Assembly: GCA_963820955.1 (NCBI GenBank)
Contig: CAWGCA010000023.1
Location: forward strand, 1 to 64,000
Reading direction: 5' to 3'
Source of the DNA: CAWGCA01 sp963820955
Lineage (GTDB): Bacteria > Pseudomonadota > Gammaproteobacteria > Chromatiales > Chromatiaceae
DNA: 64,000 nucleotides
Position 1 is the first letter of the stretch; each line of letters begins with the position of its first letter. The position numbers and the translations under genes are program-made. This document shows positions 1-8,346 of this stretch, one piece after another. The notes beneath the pieces were generated by a model. The model did not search any database. It saw nothing but the letters and a program-made list of their open reading frames with translations, and was not told the origin of the DNA.

Positions 1-56
1 CTGGAAAAACGCCGCCTTAGCACGGCGCACGCCAAAAATTGCCGTTCGCAACGACG

Positions 57-84
57 AAAATGGCGACCCGAAGGCCGCCATTTT
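57..84. terminator. Candidate bidirectional hairpin terminator
   Basis: A 9-bp inverted repeat (aaaatggcg at 57-65 pairing with cgccatttt at 76-84) closes an 11-nt loop and has A/T tracts on both outer sides, as expected of a terminator working in both directions. It lies just beyond the stop codon of the minus-strand sorting-signal gene, so it probably ends that transcript. Function is inferred from structure and position only. Confidence 0.5.
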
Positions 85-97
85 TGGCTGCTGAAGA

Positions 98-781
98 TTA
101 TGTGATTTTCTTTCTTTTGGATATTCCAATCAGTCCCAGTAGGCTGGAGCTAAAGAGCCACAGTGCTGCCGGGATCGGAACAACTGTAGCCGTGATCTCT
201 GGGTTGATGTAACGCGTAGCTCCCCCACTGTCTTCGAGTAAAATTTGGACGTAGTGTGTTCCGGCATTAACGTTTCCCAGCGCAATATTTGTCCAGGATC
301 TACCCTCCGGATCACGCGCTCCAAATTTCCATATCCCATCCACCCAGAGATGAATTCCGTTATCAATGAGATCAAAGTTTGCGGTTATGTCGCGCAATCC
401 AGGTCCTGCGTCAAAGGCATAAACCACAGCGACCTCGTCGTTTATAGTCCAGAGTTGAGGGATTGCCATGGGAGCGCTCCAGTTGCTATTTAGATTAGCT
501 GGATCGTTCAACCAATCACCAAGCGAAGACGCCGCAGCAGATAGATCTGGTTCCGTTACGAAAACCTCATCCTGAGCGCCAGTGAAGGTGTTCGGCGGTG
601 GGAACCAAGGTAGATTTCCGCTGGGTGCGCCAAGATCTCCAAGATTAATATTATAGTTTCCAGGTGTCGTATTATCGGACACGATGGTTATAGTCGCGGC
701 CGTAGCAGCCGATGTCACAAAGAAAACCGCAATACCCAAAATCAGTCTAGCCGCTACTTCACCCCATGAAGATTGGTTCAT
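98..781 (-). CDS. VPxPA-CTERM (PEP-CTERM-class) exported protein
   Basis: This 227-residue protein has an N-terminal signal peptide (about residues 1-29, ending near TSAATAA) and a tripartite C-terminal sorting signal: the motif VPIPAALWLF near residue 201, a hydrophobic stretch, then a basic tail SKRKK. That tail matches the VPLPA subclass of PEP-CTERM domains, whose members are thought to be cut by a dedicated exosortase and delivered to the cell surface or matrix. The middle is rich in Asp, Asn, Trp and Gly and looks like a beta-sandwich, but I do not recognise a specific family. No exosortase or polysaccharide gene is in the window, so it is an orphan target. The class assignment is firm; the role is unknown. 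Its base composition appears more AT-rich than the core genes here. Confidence 0.8.
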   Translation of the reverse strand: MNQSSWGEVAARLILGIAVFFVTSAATAATITIVSDNTTPGNYNINLGDLGAPSGNLPWFPPPNTFTGAQDEVFVTEPDLSAAASSLGDWLNDPANLNSNWSAPMAIPQLWTINDEVAVVYAFDAGPGLRDITANFDLIDNGIHLWVDGIWKFGARDPEGRSWTNIALGNVNAGTHYVQILLEDSGGATRYINPEITATVVPIPAALWLFSSSLLGLIGISKRKKIT

Positions 782-851
782 GCTTGTTCTCCCCTCTATC
801 TCGTGATTGTTATGGAGTAACGTATACCTTATATCGAAACTCCTTTTAAAT

Positions 852-2378
852 GAATGGCACTAAGTTAAGCCCCAGCGATACGAGCGGTATGCGCTAATTT
901 GTTGAAAACGAAGAAGAAGGTTGGTTCGGGATTGGTTAAGATGTGTGCTACCAGACATCCACCCGACCCACCCCGAGGCCAACCTTCATGGAACGCAACT
1001 TTAACCGTCGATCTGCCCAACAGCAACGCCGCCTTGCCAAACAGGTTCAAAGTTCGATGCCAACCATTTTTTCAATCTGCTCACCAATCCGCAGATGCTG
1101 GGAAGGGTTGAGGATCAACTGCCGGAGCACCGGGAACGCCAGTTCACCCCAACGGTGGTATTGGCGAGTTTTTGGGACAGGTCATGAGTGCGGATGGATC
1201 TTGCCAAAATGCGGTGAATGCCGCGGCCATCGCTGGTCTGTTGGTCGGGATGAACCCCGGGAGCATGAACACCAGCGGTTATTGCCAGGCACGCCAGCGC
1301 TTGCCGCAGGAGATGGTCGCAGCGCTGGCGCGCAAAGCGGCACGCTGGTGAACGAGCAGACTCCCGGGCAGTGGCTGTGGCGAGGCAGGCGCGTGAAGCT
1401 GGTGGACGGCACAACGTATCGATGCCGGACACGCTGGAGAATCAGACCCGTTTTCCTCAACATGGGCAGCAGGAACCGGGCATCGGATTTCCGCTGGCGC
1501 GCTTGGTGGGTGTGATCGATTTGTCCAATGGAGCGGTGCTGGATGCCGCCATCGGGCGACAAGGCAAGGGCACGGGTGAACATGGTTTGTTCCGAGGGCT
1601 CAGGGAGTGCTTTGTCGCAGGTGATGTGATGTTGGCGGATGGCTACTATGGCAGCTATTTCCTGATCGCCGAGATGCTCAGGCGCGCCGTGGATGTGCTG
1701 TTTGAACAGCACGGTGCGCGGACCACCGATTTTCGCAGAGGCGAGCGCCTCGGCGCGCGAGATCACCTGGTGTGGTGGTCCAAGCCCGCCAGGCCTGCCT
1801 GGATGAGTGTAGAGGAATACCGCGACTATCCGGATAAAATCAAGGTGCGTGAGGTGCAAGTCGGCAAGAAGGTGCTGGTGAGTACGTTCTTTCGCCGCGC
1901 AAAACGCCCAAAGCCGAGCTGGGAAAGCTGTATTGGCAGCGCTGGAATGTGGAGCTGGATCTGAGAAACATCAAAACGACTCTGGGCATGGAAGTGCTCA
2001 GCTGCAAAACGCCACAGATGTGCGAGAAAGAACTTTGGGTATATCTGCTGGCGTACAATCTGATTCGGTGGCTCATGGCCGAGGCTGCCTTGCAAGCGGA
2101 CGTATTGCCGCGTCAATTGAGCTTCAAGCATACGCTGCAGATTTGGGTGGCGTGGAGTCAACGGCAGTTTCTCTCCTGGGCTGCTGAAGATACGGCAATT
2201 CTGCTGGTACTCATTGCGCAAATACGGGTGGCCGATCGACCCGGCAGGATCGAACCGCGGGCGGTCAAACGCAGGCCCAAGCCTTATCCGCGATTGGATA
2301 GACCTCGACAGCAAGCACGGATGGAGATTGAAAAATATGGGCATGCGAAGAAGTTACGGGCTTAACTTAGTGCCATTC
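852..2378 (+). mobile_element. Degenerate IS4-family insertion sequence, copy 1
   Basis: The element is bounded by perfect 21-bp terminal inverted repeats at 852-872 (starting gaatggcactaagttaag) and 2358-2378. It is 1,527 bp long, normal for the IS4 family, and holds one transposase reading frame broken by several frameshifts. No target duplication is visible: the 11 bases outside the left end (tccttttaaat) differ from those outside the right end (ccctgtgcaat). The right end cuts into a RAYT gene whose remainder is not found on the left. Both facts suggest a deletion or rearrangement after insertion. The ends are related to but distinct from those of the second IS4 copy at 17279-18751. Confidence 0.85.
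988..2365 (+). pseudogene. IS4-family transposase, multiply frameshifted
   Basis: Reading from the ATG at 988 (MERNFNRRSAQQQRRLAKQ), the transposase can be followed only by changing frame about five times: near 1056, 1172, 1345, 1417 and 1920-1945. One change, near 1170, sits in a T tract where one T seems to have been lost. The C-terminal third contains the IS4 YREK signature as YWQRWNVELDLRNIK, so the catalytic Glu region is present though disconnected from the rest. The fragments match the second IS4 transposase in this window throughout. It cannot make a working enzyme and is a fossil element. Confidence 0.85.
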
Positions 2379-2506
2379 CCCTGTGCAATCAGTTCCAAAT
2401 AGTGGGCGTAATCATCATCATTGAAAAATACACGCTGCCGGCGGTTGCCGCGTTGTGTGACATGATGTGGAAAATCAGGCAATATCACCCGGGCAATTCT
2501 TGCCAT
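2379..2506 (-). pseudogene. N-terminal fragment of a REP-associated tyrosine transposase
   Basis: On the minus strand an ATG at 2506, preceded by a good ribosome site (GGGAGGA, 7 nt upstream), opens a frame that reads MARIARVILPDFPHHVTQRG and then NRRQRVFFNDDDYAHYLELIAQ. This matches the N terminus of RAYT / IS200-like Y1 transposases, including the intact copy at 13479-14195 (MARMPRTVVPGQALHIVQRG). The frame stops being homologous exactly at the right end of IS4 copy 1, after about 42 codons, before the HUH motif and catalytic Tyr. The rest of the gene is not seen beyond the left end of the IS. Confidence 0.8.
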
Positions 2507-2605
2507 ACCGTTCCTCCCTGAACAGTCTGCAAAAAATCAGTAGCCAATATCCTATCCCATAACTACTTTTGAAAAATAGGTATACTGTCCCCCGAAAGAC
2601 AAAAA

Positions 2606-2618
2606 ATCTGACCCCTTA
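2606..2618 (-). repeat. REP-like half site upstream of the RAYT fragment
   Basis: The sequence atctgacccctta, read on the minus strand as TAAGGGGTCAGAT, is the same half palindrome that precedes the intact RAYT at 13394. It lies about 100 bp upstream of the RAYT fragment, the usual place for a REP associated with its transposase. It overlaps the last codon of the doc-like toxin gene by a few bases. Confidence 0.55.
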
Positions 2619-3005
2619 CTGGATTTCTGCCGCATGTTTGCGTATCCATGGCAGTAACTGATCGAAATTGCAGCAATCGTTTTCCAGCAGTCCAATCAGA
2701 AATCGGTGTGCTTTTTTTGCATCCACCTTCAGCTTGTAACCGTTCAGGCGCAGGAATACGTCGGTCGCAAAGAATGCAACGCGTTTATTCCCGTCGATGA
2801 AAGGGTGGTTCATGATGAGTGATTCGAACAGCGCCGCCGCCATTTCGGCAAGGTCAGCATAGTAGCCAGTACGGGGGCGAAACAAGGCGCTCTCAAGCAG
2901 GCCGGGATCGCGCACCCCAGGAGGGCCTCGGAAGCGTTCCAGCAGGGCGCGATGGATTTCCAGTGCCTCGTCGCGGCTTAGAAAGACAACGGACTTATTT
3001 TGCAA
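2616..3005 (-). CDS. Doc-family (Fic fold) toxin of a type II TA pair
   Basis: The 129-residue protein matches death-on-curing (Doc) toxins in length and layout. It carries the Fic/Doc active-site motif HPFIDGNKR near residues 66-74, with the His, Asp and Arg expected for nucleotide transfer. P1 Doc phosphorylates elongation factor Tu and so blocks translation; that activity is known for Doc, and inferred here. The gene follows and overlaps its antitoxin gene by 11 nt, so the two are translationally coupled. No frameshift or lost key residue is seen, so the toxin is probably functional. The family assignment is confident; the target is not shown by sequence. Confidence 0.88.
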   Translation of the reverse strand: MQNKSVVFLSRDEALEIHRALLERFRGPPGVRDPGLLESALFRPRTGYYADLAEMAAALFESLIMNHPFIDGNKRVAFFATDVFLRLNGYKLKVDAKKAHRFLIGLLENDCCNFDQLLPWIRKHAAEIQ

Positions 3006-3207
3006 GCAGCTTTCCCAGCGCTTCGTTTTCGGTCATTGATGCTTCAAGATGGCTAAGGACTACCGGGCGCACACGTTTTCTTTGTATATAGTCACGTATG
3101 GCTTCTGTGAGTAAACCGGACACATTCTGGTGGGTCTCCGAGGCGAGCGCCTTGAGTTCGTTCCAGACGTCCTCGTCGACTTTTGAACTGACTTTGATAC
3201 TCCGCAT
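2995..3207 (-). CDS. Ribbon-helix-helix antitoxin
   Basis: This 70-residue protein opens with a short beta strand (RSIKVSSKVD) followed by two helices and the turn HQNVSGLLTEAIRDYI, typical of ribbon-helix-helix (CopG/Arc-like) DNA-binding proteins. The charged C-terminal tail would bind and neutralise the Doc-like toxin encoded immediately downstream with an 11-nt overlap. Such antitoxins normally repress their own operon as a dimer of dimers on an inverted repeat, and a candidate repeat lies just upstream at 3221-3242. P1 Doc itself is paired with Phd, a different fold, so an RHH partner is a known but less classical combination. Confidence 0.8.
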   Translation of the reverse strand: MRSIKVSSKVDEDVWNELKALASETHQNVSGLLTEAIRDYIQRKRVRPVVLSHLEASMTENEALGKLLAK

Positions 3208-3220
3208 GTGGATAGGTTGG

Positions 3221-3242
3221 TTGACAAAACCAGAATTGTCAA
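3221..3242 (-). promoter_or_regulatory. Candidate operator/promoter of the TA operon
   Basis: An inverted repeat TTGACA-N10-TGTCAA begins 14 bp upstream of the antitoxin start. On the minus strand its first arm is also a consensus -35 hexamer; no convincing -10 is seen at 17 bp. Its place fits autoregulation by the RHH antitoxin, but binding is an inference. Confidence 0.35.
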
Positions 3243-3372
3243 GTTGCTTGTGTCTGGGCTCGCTTGATGAGTAACGAATGGCGTGGGATAGACAAGACCT
3301 GACGCCTTAGTGCAGATACGATATGATTCCGGAACCCAATCAACAGCCATGTTCCGACGGGATACCCTCGTG

Positions 3373-4681
3373 ATGAAAAGATTACTGCCATTTCTGCTGG
3401 GCGTACTTTACCTGTCTTTCTCGACTGCTCATGTCAGCGCCGACGATTACGGCTATCCGATCGAGAGTGGCCCCGCCGCTACGGTGATCGGCACCCCGGA
3501 GGAGCTGCGGGCCGATCTGCCGGAGCGGATCGACACCCAGCGTCTGCGGCTGGACTCCGCTGGAGGAGTGGAGGTGCCCGAGGTGTTCTGGTACGAGGAC
3601 AAGATGCGTTACTCGGCAGCCTTCCAGGACCACCCGGCACCCTTGATTTTCACTATCGCCGGCACCGGCGCCAGCTATCATGACGGCAATTCGATCATGA
3701 TGCAGAAGGCGTTTTACCAGGCCGGCTTCCATGTCATCTCCCTCTCCTCGCCGACCTACATGAACTTCATCATCACCGCCTCCAGCACCGGGGTGCCCGG
3801 TCACACTGAATGGGACGCGAGGGATCTCTACCGGGTGATGCAGGAGGCCTGGGAAGAGGCCCGGCAGGATGGTGTGGAGGCAACCAAATTCTTCATTACC
3901 GGCTACAGCCTGGGGGGCATGAACGCCGCCTTCGTCGCCAAGCTGGACGAAGAACGCACCATGTTCGATTTCCAGCGGGTGCTGATGATCAATCCACCCT
4001 GGAGCCTCTACAACTCGGTGTCACTGCTCGACCGCATGGTTGACGATATTCCGGGCGGCCTGGATAAGGTCAACGTGTTTTTCGATCAGCTCATCTACCG
4101 TTTTGCGGCGGTCTACAAACAGCGTGAGGCGGAGAAAGGCAATACCGAAGTGGATTTCACCAGCAGCGATTTTCTGCGCGCTGTCTATGAGGCTTATAAG
4201 CCCACCGACGAAGAAGGTGGACGCGCTGATAGGCGTCTTCTTTCGTATCCTCTACGCTAACATGGCGTTCTCCTCGGATGTGGTCTCGAAGTCCGGTTTC
4301 GTCGTGCCGCGAAATGTTGTCCTGACCTCCACCACGGACCTCGGGACATACAGTGCGGTGGTGCACCGGGAAACCGATTTCATCAAGTATTTCGACGGGC
4401 TGTTCATCCCCTATTTCGAGCAGAAGTACCCGGATCTCACACGCGACGAACTGATCCGTCAGTTGAGTCTGGAGCCGATAGAGGAGTACCTGGCAAGCTC
4501 TGAGAAGATTGGCGTGGTCACCAATGCCAACGACATCATCCTGAAGCCGGAAGACCTGGCCAATCTGGAACGGGTTTTCGGCGACCGCATCAAGGTCTAC
4601 CCGCGCGGCGGTCATCTCGGCAATATGGAATACAAAGAAAACGTGGCCTACATGGTCGATTTTTTTAAGGACCAGGAGTAG
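3373..4681 (+). pseudogene. Exported alpha/beta hydrolase, one frameshift
   Basis: The ATG at 3373 is the preferred start because it places a clean signal peptide (MKRLLPFLLGVLYLSFSTA) at the N terminus. The protein continues through a lid-less alpha/beta hydrolase core with nucleophile elbow GYSLGG (Ser near residue 180) and ends in one frame at 4260. The next frame picks up at once, from about 4213 (KKVDALIGVFFRILYANMAF) to the stop at 4681, and supplies the rest of the fold, including GGHLGNM, which holds the probable catalytic His. One extra base near 4210-4225 (in gaagaaggtgg) explains the break. The gene ends 5 bp before mlaA, so the two probably form one operon acting at the envelope. 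It is either a recent pseudogene or a sequencing slip; the substrate is unknown. Confidence 0.7.
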
Positions 4682-4686
4682 CCGTC

Positions 4687-5487
4687 ATGCTGAATCTTGC
4701 CATCAACGCGAATATGTTCCGAAATCTACTGCCTGTTATGGTATTGATGTCTGCATTGACAGGCTGCAGTACTGTTCCACGGACCATCGACGGCGGGCCT
4801 GAGGAAACGCCCCGCTACACCAATAAGGTTTTTCTGCAAGCGGTAGAGAAAGGCGAGATCGTTCGACTTCAGGGCGCGCCCGACCCCTGGCAGGGCATGA
4901 ACCGTGCCATCTATAACTTCAACGCGAAGTTCGACCGGGCTATATTTCTGCCGGTGATCAAAGGCTACGAATTCGTGACGCCCGAGTTTGCCCGCACAGG
5001 TGTCAATAATTTCTTCAGTAATTTGGGGGAGATCCGCAATTTCATCAACGCAGTGCTGCAGTTGAAGCTGGAAAAATCAGTCCACACCGCCTCCCGCTTC
5101 GTCTGGAACAGCACCATTGGCGTCGCCGGCCTGTTCGATCCCGCCAGCGATATTATGGACCTGCCCCAGAGAAAGGAGGATTTCGGACAGACCCTAGGTC
5201 ACTACGGCGTGGGTACCGGCCCTTATCTGGTGCTGCCGATCCTCGGACCTTCGACCCTGCGCGACACCGCGGGGCTGGTCACCGACACCGCGATCGCCAT
5301 GGCCATAGATTTCGATCCGCTGGTGCTGAACGGCCATCCGCAGCGGCAGATTGCCTACTATACCCTGGCCGCTATCAACGGCCGCTACACCCAGGAGTTC
5401 CGCTACTTCGAATCGGGTTCGCCGTTCGAATACGACTGGGTGCGTTACCTCTACACCAAGAAGCGTCAGCTGGAAGTGGCAGACTAA
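4687..5487 (+). CDS. mlaA: MlaA (VacJ) outer-membrane lipoprotein
   Basis: This 266-residue protein has a lipoprotein signal ending in LTGC (Cys27) and the MlaA core, recognised by DPWQGMNRAIYNFN, the Asn/Phe-rich segment NNFFSNLGEIRNFIN and GHYGVGTGPYLVLPILGPST. MlaA forms a ring in the inner leaflet of the outer membrane and passes mislocalised phospholipids to MlaC for return to the inner membrane. A second in-frame ATG at codon 10 would also give a normal signal peptide. The mlaFEDCB genes are not here, as is usual for mlaA. It follows the hydrolase gene closely and is followed by a hairpin repeat. The gene is intact although both neighbours are broken. Confidence 0.93.
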   Translation: MLNLAINANMFRNLLPVMVLMSALTGCSTVPRTIDGGPEETPRYTNKVFLQAVEKGEIVRLQGAPDPWQGMNRAIYNFNAKFDRAIFLPVIKGYEFVTPEFARTGVNNFFSNLGEIRNFINAVLQLKLEKSVHTASRFVWNSTIGVAGLFDPASDIMDLPQRKEDFGQTLGHYGVGTGPYLVLPILGPSTLRDTAGLVTDTAIAMAIDFDPLVLNGHPQRQIAYYTLAAINGRYTQEFRYFESGSPFEYDWVRYLYTKKRQLEVAD

Positions 5488-5497
5488 AAAAGGGGCA

Positions 5498-5548
5498 GAT
5501 ATATAAGAGGACAGATTTGTTGAAAATAAATCTGCCCTCTTTATATCT
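5498..5548. repeat. Long inverted repeat after mlaA
   Basis: Arms of about 21-22 nt (5498-5519, starting agatatataagagg, and 5528-5548, ending ccctctttatatct) pair with few mismatches around a short loop. It lies between the mlaA stop and the FUSC pseudogene. It resembles a REP-type or terminator hairpin but has no clear T tract, so its role is uncertain. Confidence 0.6.
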
Positions 5549-5551
5549 AGA

Positions 5552-6397
5552 GTGATTCTTTCCAGAAAGGCGAAAGAAGCCATCAAGACCACACTGGCGC
5601 TGACCATCGCCTACGGCATCGCTCTGTCAATGGACTGGGACAGACCCTATTGGGCGGGGTTTGCTGTGGCCTTTGTCAGTCTGACAACGATCGGGCAATC
5701 CATGAGCAAGGCCGCATTGCGCATGTTCGGGACGCTGCTGGCGGTGGTGGTGTAGTCAACCTTTATCGCTCTGTTCGCCCAGGAGCGCCGGGCTTTCATA
5801 CTGATCTTGTCGATCTATGCCGGTTTCTGCGCCTATATGATGAGTGGCAGCAAGCGCGCGTACTTCTGGCAGGTGGCCTGCTTTGTGGTCGTGATTATCT
5901 GTATGGACTCGGGGCCGGATCCTGTTAACGCCTTCGATACCGCGATATTGCGAGCGCAGGAGACCGGACTGGGTATCCTGGTCTACAGTCTGGTGGCGAT
6001 TTTTCTCTGGCCCAGCAAGAGCAGTGCGGCATTATATTTTTTCATGCCGCAGCTGTCGAGCTTGATCGGTCTTGGTCTGCTGATCTTCGCGGCGAGCTTT
6101 GCCATTTGCTATTTGTTCGCCGATCCCGGGCAAATGCTGGGCAGGGCATTGGGGCTGGCCATGTTTGTTACCATCGCCTTAATTTGCGTGCCCGGCTGGA
6201 CGGGTTTATCGATCGCCTCGAAAAAAATCAAAGATACATTGAAACGGACCGTCGAAGGTCGGTTCAGCGATCAGGACGTCGAAGAATCCTACCGCCTGTT
6301 GGGTGCCTATCGTGGTGTATCTGAGGCGTTTGTCGATTATGATGGAAACGCCGACGGCATCGATTGGGCACCATGGCACGAGGAACGCTTTGCCTGA
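5552..6397 (+). pseudogene. FUSC-family transporter, in-frame stop and shortened
   Basis: The frame opening at GTG 5552 encodes the start of a FUSC (fusaric acid resistance / aromatic acid exporter) protein, including YGIALSMDWDRPYWAGFAVA. It meets an amber codon at 5753-5755 after GTLLAVVV. The same frame then continues without further stops to 6397 with more membrane segments and a soluble tail, so one TAG (perhaps from TGG) interrupts it. The total of about 281 codons is less than half of a usual two-domain FUSC protein (about 600-700). Homology seems to jump at FLWPSKSS, which suggests an internal deletion as well. Full-length relatives export aromatic acids across the inner membrane, often with DUF1656 and HlyD partners. 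This copy is probably dead. Confidence 0.65.
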
Positions 6398-6484
6398 TAG
6401 AACAATCGGATCCATGCCGGCGCCAATCCTTCACGAAGTACCCTTAACAGAAACCTAGAGGTCGGCCGATGTTGGAGAAAACAG

Positions 6485-7264
6485 GTGGATAATATTATCC
6501 AGGACAGGTCCGATGGCTATTTGTCGAACGTTTTCGCGCGGGACGGCTATTTGGTGATACCCGGCCTTTGCCCCCCGAACCTCCTAGCCGATATGCGCAC
6601 CTGCGCACTTGCTCACTTGAACCCGGTGCTGGGTCCGGCCGAATTCGAGGCCGATCTAGGTTACCCGGGGGCTCCGGCGGGTCCTGACGAACCCGGCGGC
6701 GGAACGCCACGCCGACTCTTGCATGCCTACTCCCGGAGTCAGGTTTTCCGTGATTGGGCTGCCGGAAAACTCATTGGCGATCACCTGCGCAGGCTGTTCG
6801 GGCGTGAGGATGTCTATCTGTCACAATGCCATCACAACTGCATCATGACCAAGCATCCGGGGCACAGCAGCGCCACTATGTGGCACCAGGATATCCGTTA
6901 CTGGTCCTTCGACCGCCCGGAACTCATCTCTGTCTGGTTGGCACTGGGTCTGGAGACCTCGGAGAATGGTGCACTGAAATTCATACCGGGGAGCCATAGG
7001 GTGGATGTGGAGCAAGGGCGTTTGGACAGCGCGCTTTTTCTGCGGACGGACCTGGAAGAGAACCAGGTCATGATAGAGAAGGCCAAGTCCCTAGAACTGG
7101 AGCAGGGCGATGTTCTGTTTTTCCACTGCCGCAGTTTTCACGCCGCTGGCATGAACCTGACAGATGAGCTCAAGTTATCGGTGGTTTTTACCTACCATAC
7201 CGGAGACAACAACCCCATTTCAAGAACGCGCTCCGCACGGCTGCCGGGAGTTTTGTTGGCGTGA
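6485..7264 (+). CDS. Phytanoyl-CoA dioxygenase (PhyH) family protein
   Basis: This 259-residue protein has the Fe(II)/2-oxoglutarate oxygenase signature of the PhyH family: the iron ligands HxD as WHQD near residue 138, the distal His in FHAAGMN near residue 218, and the segment GALKFIPGSHR between them. The start is GTG at 6485, with GGAG 8 nt upstream; an ATG at 6469 is in another frame. Relatives hydroxylate diverse small molecules, so the substrate cannot be named. It stands alone between the FUSC pseudogene and a convergent gene for a solute-binding protein. It reads intact and the family call is firm. Confidence 0.85.
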   Translation: MDNIIQDRSDGYLSNVFARDGYLVIPGLCPPNLLADMRTCALAHLNPVLGPAEFEADLGYPGAPAGPDEPGGGTPRRLLHAYSRSQVFRDWAAGKLIGDHLRRLFGREDVYLSQCHHNCIMTKHPGHSSATMWHQDIRYWSFDRPELISVWLALGLETSENGALKFIPGSHRVDVEQGRLDSALFLRTDLEENQVMIEKAKSLELEQGDVLFFHCRSFHAAGMNLTDELKLSVVFTYHTGDNNPISRTRSARLPGVLLA

Positions 7265-7277
7265 AGCTTAATATGAA

Positions 7278-7296
7278 AGGGGCCAGTCTGGCCCCT
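7278..7296. terminator. Hairpin between convergent genes
   Basis: A perfect 8-bp stem (aggggcca / tggcccct) with a 3-nt loop sits between the convergent ends of the PhyH gene (7264) and the solute-binding protein gene (7308). On the minus strand it is followed by TTTCAT. The place and stem strength fit a terminator shared by both genes, though the T tract is short. Confidence 0.6.
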
Positions 7297-7307
7297 CCTG
7301 CCGCTTG

Positions 7308-8168
7308 TTACTCTGGTGTTGCAGTCAAAAGATACATTGCCTCAAGCATGGTTGGAACCCGCTTGGATAATTTCCCAAACCACTTCGCGTAAATAGGGGT
7401 GATTTGCCCGTTCCTGTTGAGCCGCGAAAGCGCTCTATCTGCAACGAGTCGGAAATCCGAGTCACCTCTCTTAACTGCCAGTGCGAAAGGTTCGAAAGAA
7501 AACACATCGTCAGCGATAGTGAATTTTTCCTCTCCCTCGTGGGTAATTGCCAATCCAATCAAAACCACCTGATCTGAAGAAAACGCATCCACCTCGCCTG
7601 CGATCAAAGCTTTCATGCCGGTCGATGCTGAATCGACCGGGATAATTTCGGCATCTATAACCGACTCTTTTAAAGTTTTTTTCAACTGGTCAATCGTGGT
7701 TGTGTCTTTCACGACCGCCACCTTTTTGTCCTGTATACCGGCTATGTTTTCAACAGCAGTTTGTTCCAGACTGAGCAATGACGCGCCCGTTACGAAAGTT
7801 AGCTGTGTGAAGTCGACCAGTTCAGCACGAGAAAGTGTTTTGGTTGTCGAGCCGCAGAGTATGTCGATTTTATCGTCGACAATCGCTTTGAAACGACTAG
7901 CGGAATCTACCGGGACAAACTCAACAGAGATATCCGGTTTTTTCAAGGTGCTCTTGATCTCGTTAACGATGCGGGTGCATAGATCAATCGAATAGCCAAT
8001 TGGCTTACTGTCACCGTCGAGATAGGACATTGGGGGTTCGTTTTCTCGAAAACCAATACGCACAACACCCGTTTGCTTGATTCTTTCAAGCGTAGGACCA
8101 GCTTCAGCCATACTGAATTGTGGCACTAGCGATAAAATAAAAATAAGAATGGAAACGCAGTATTTCAT
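7308..8168 (-). CDS. Periplasmic amino-acid-type solute-binding protein
   Basis: The 286-residue protein has a signal peptide (MKYCVSILIFILSLVPQFSMAEA) and the family-3 solute-binding fold: LERIKQTGVVRIGFRENEPP at the start of lobe 1, GYSIDLCTRIV, the specificity region DILCGSTTKTLSRAELVDFT, and DAFSSDQVVL in lobe 2. This is closest in pattern to glutamate/aspartate binding proteins of GltI type. No permease or ATPase gene is adjacent, so it either serves a transporter encoded elsewhere or acts as a sensor ligand carrier. It is probably a single-gene transcript ended by the hairpin at 7278. The class is certain; the ligand is only suggested. Confidence 0.85.
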   Translation of the reverse strand: MKYCVSILIFILSLVPQFSMAEAGPTLERIKQTGVVRIGFRENEPPMSYLDGDSKPIGYSIDLCTRIVNEIKSTLKKPDISVEFVPVDSASRFKAIVDDKIDILCGSTTKTLSRAELVDFTQLTFVTGASLLSLEQTAVENIAGIQDKKVAVVKDTTTIDQLKKTLKESVIDAEIIPVDSASTGMKALIAGEVDAFSSDQVVLIGLAITHEGEEKFTIADDVFSFEPFALAVKRGDSDFRLVADRALSRLNRNGQITPIYAKWFGKLSKRVPTMLEAMYLLTATPE

Positions 8169-8211
8169 TATTTAATCCTTTTGATAGACGATGTCAGCTT
8201 CTTATTTACAT

Positions 8212-8283
8212 GTCATTCCGGCGTAGGCCGGAATCCAGTAATTGTATAGATATAAAGTAGATTCTGGCTTTCGCCAGAATGAC
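8212..8283. repeat. Dispersed gtcattccggcg hairpin repeat, copy 1
   Basis: Two hairpins (ttccggcgtaggccggaa at 8216-8233 and attctggctttcgccagaat at 8261-8280) lie back to back, and the whole unit from gtcatt to aatgac forms an imperfect larger inverted repeat. A related unit is at 24913-25000. Such units are common intergenic repeats in proteobacteria. This one is in the leader between the solute-binding protein gene and the DUF4124 gene. Confidence 0.75.
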
Positions 8284-8346
8284 AAGAGAGAGTGTATATG
8301 GCTGTCGGGTTAATAAATACGGCCATTGCTAAAGCTAAAGGGACAA

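Noticed and set aside
8212..8283. CRISPR array start
   Set aside because: Only two inverted hairpins are present, with no regularly spaced direct repeats or spacers and no cas gene in the window.
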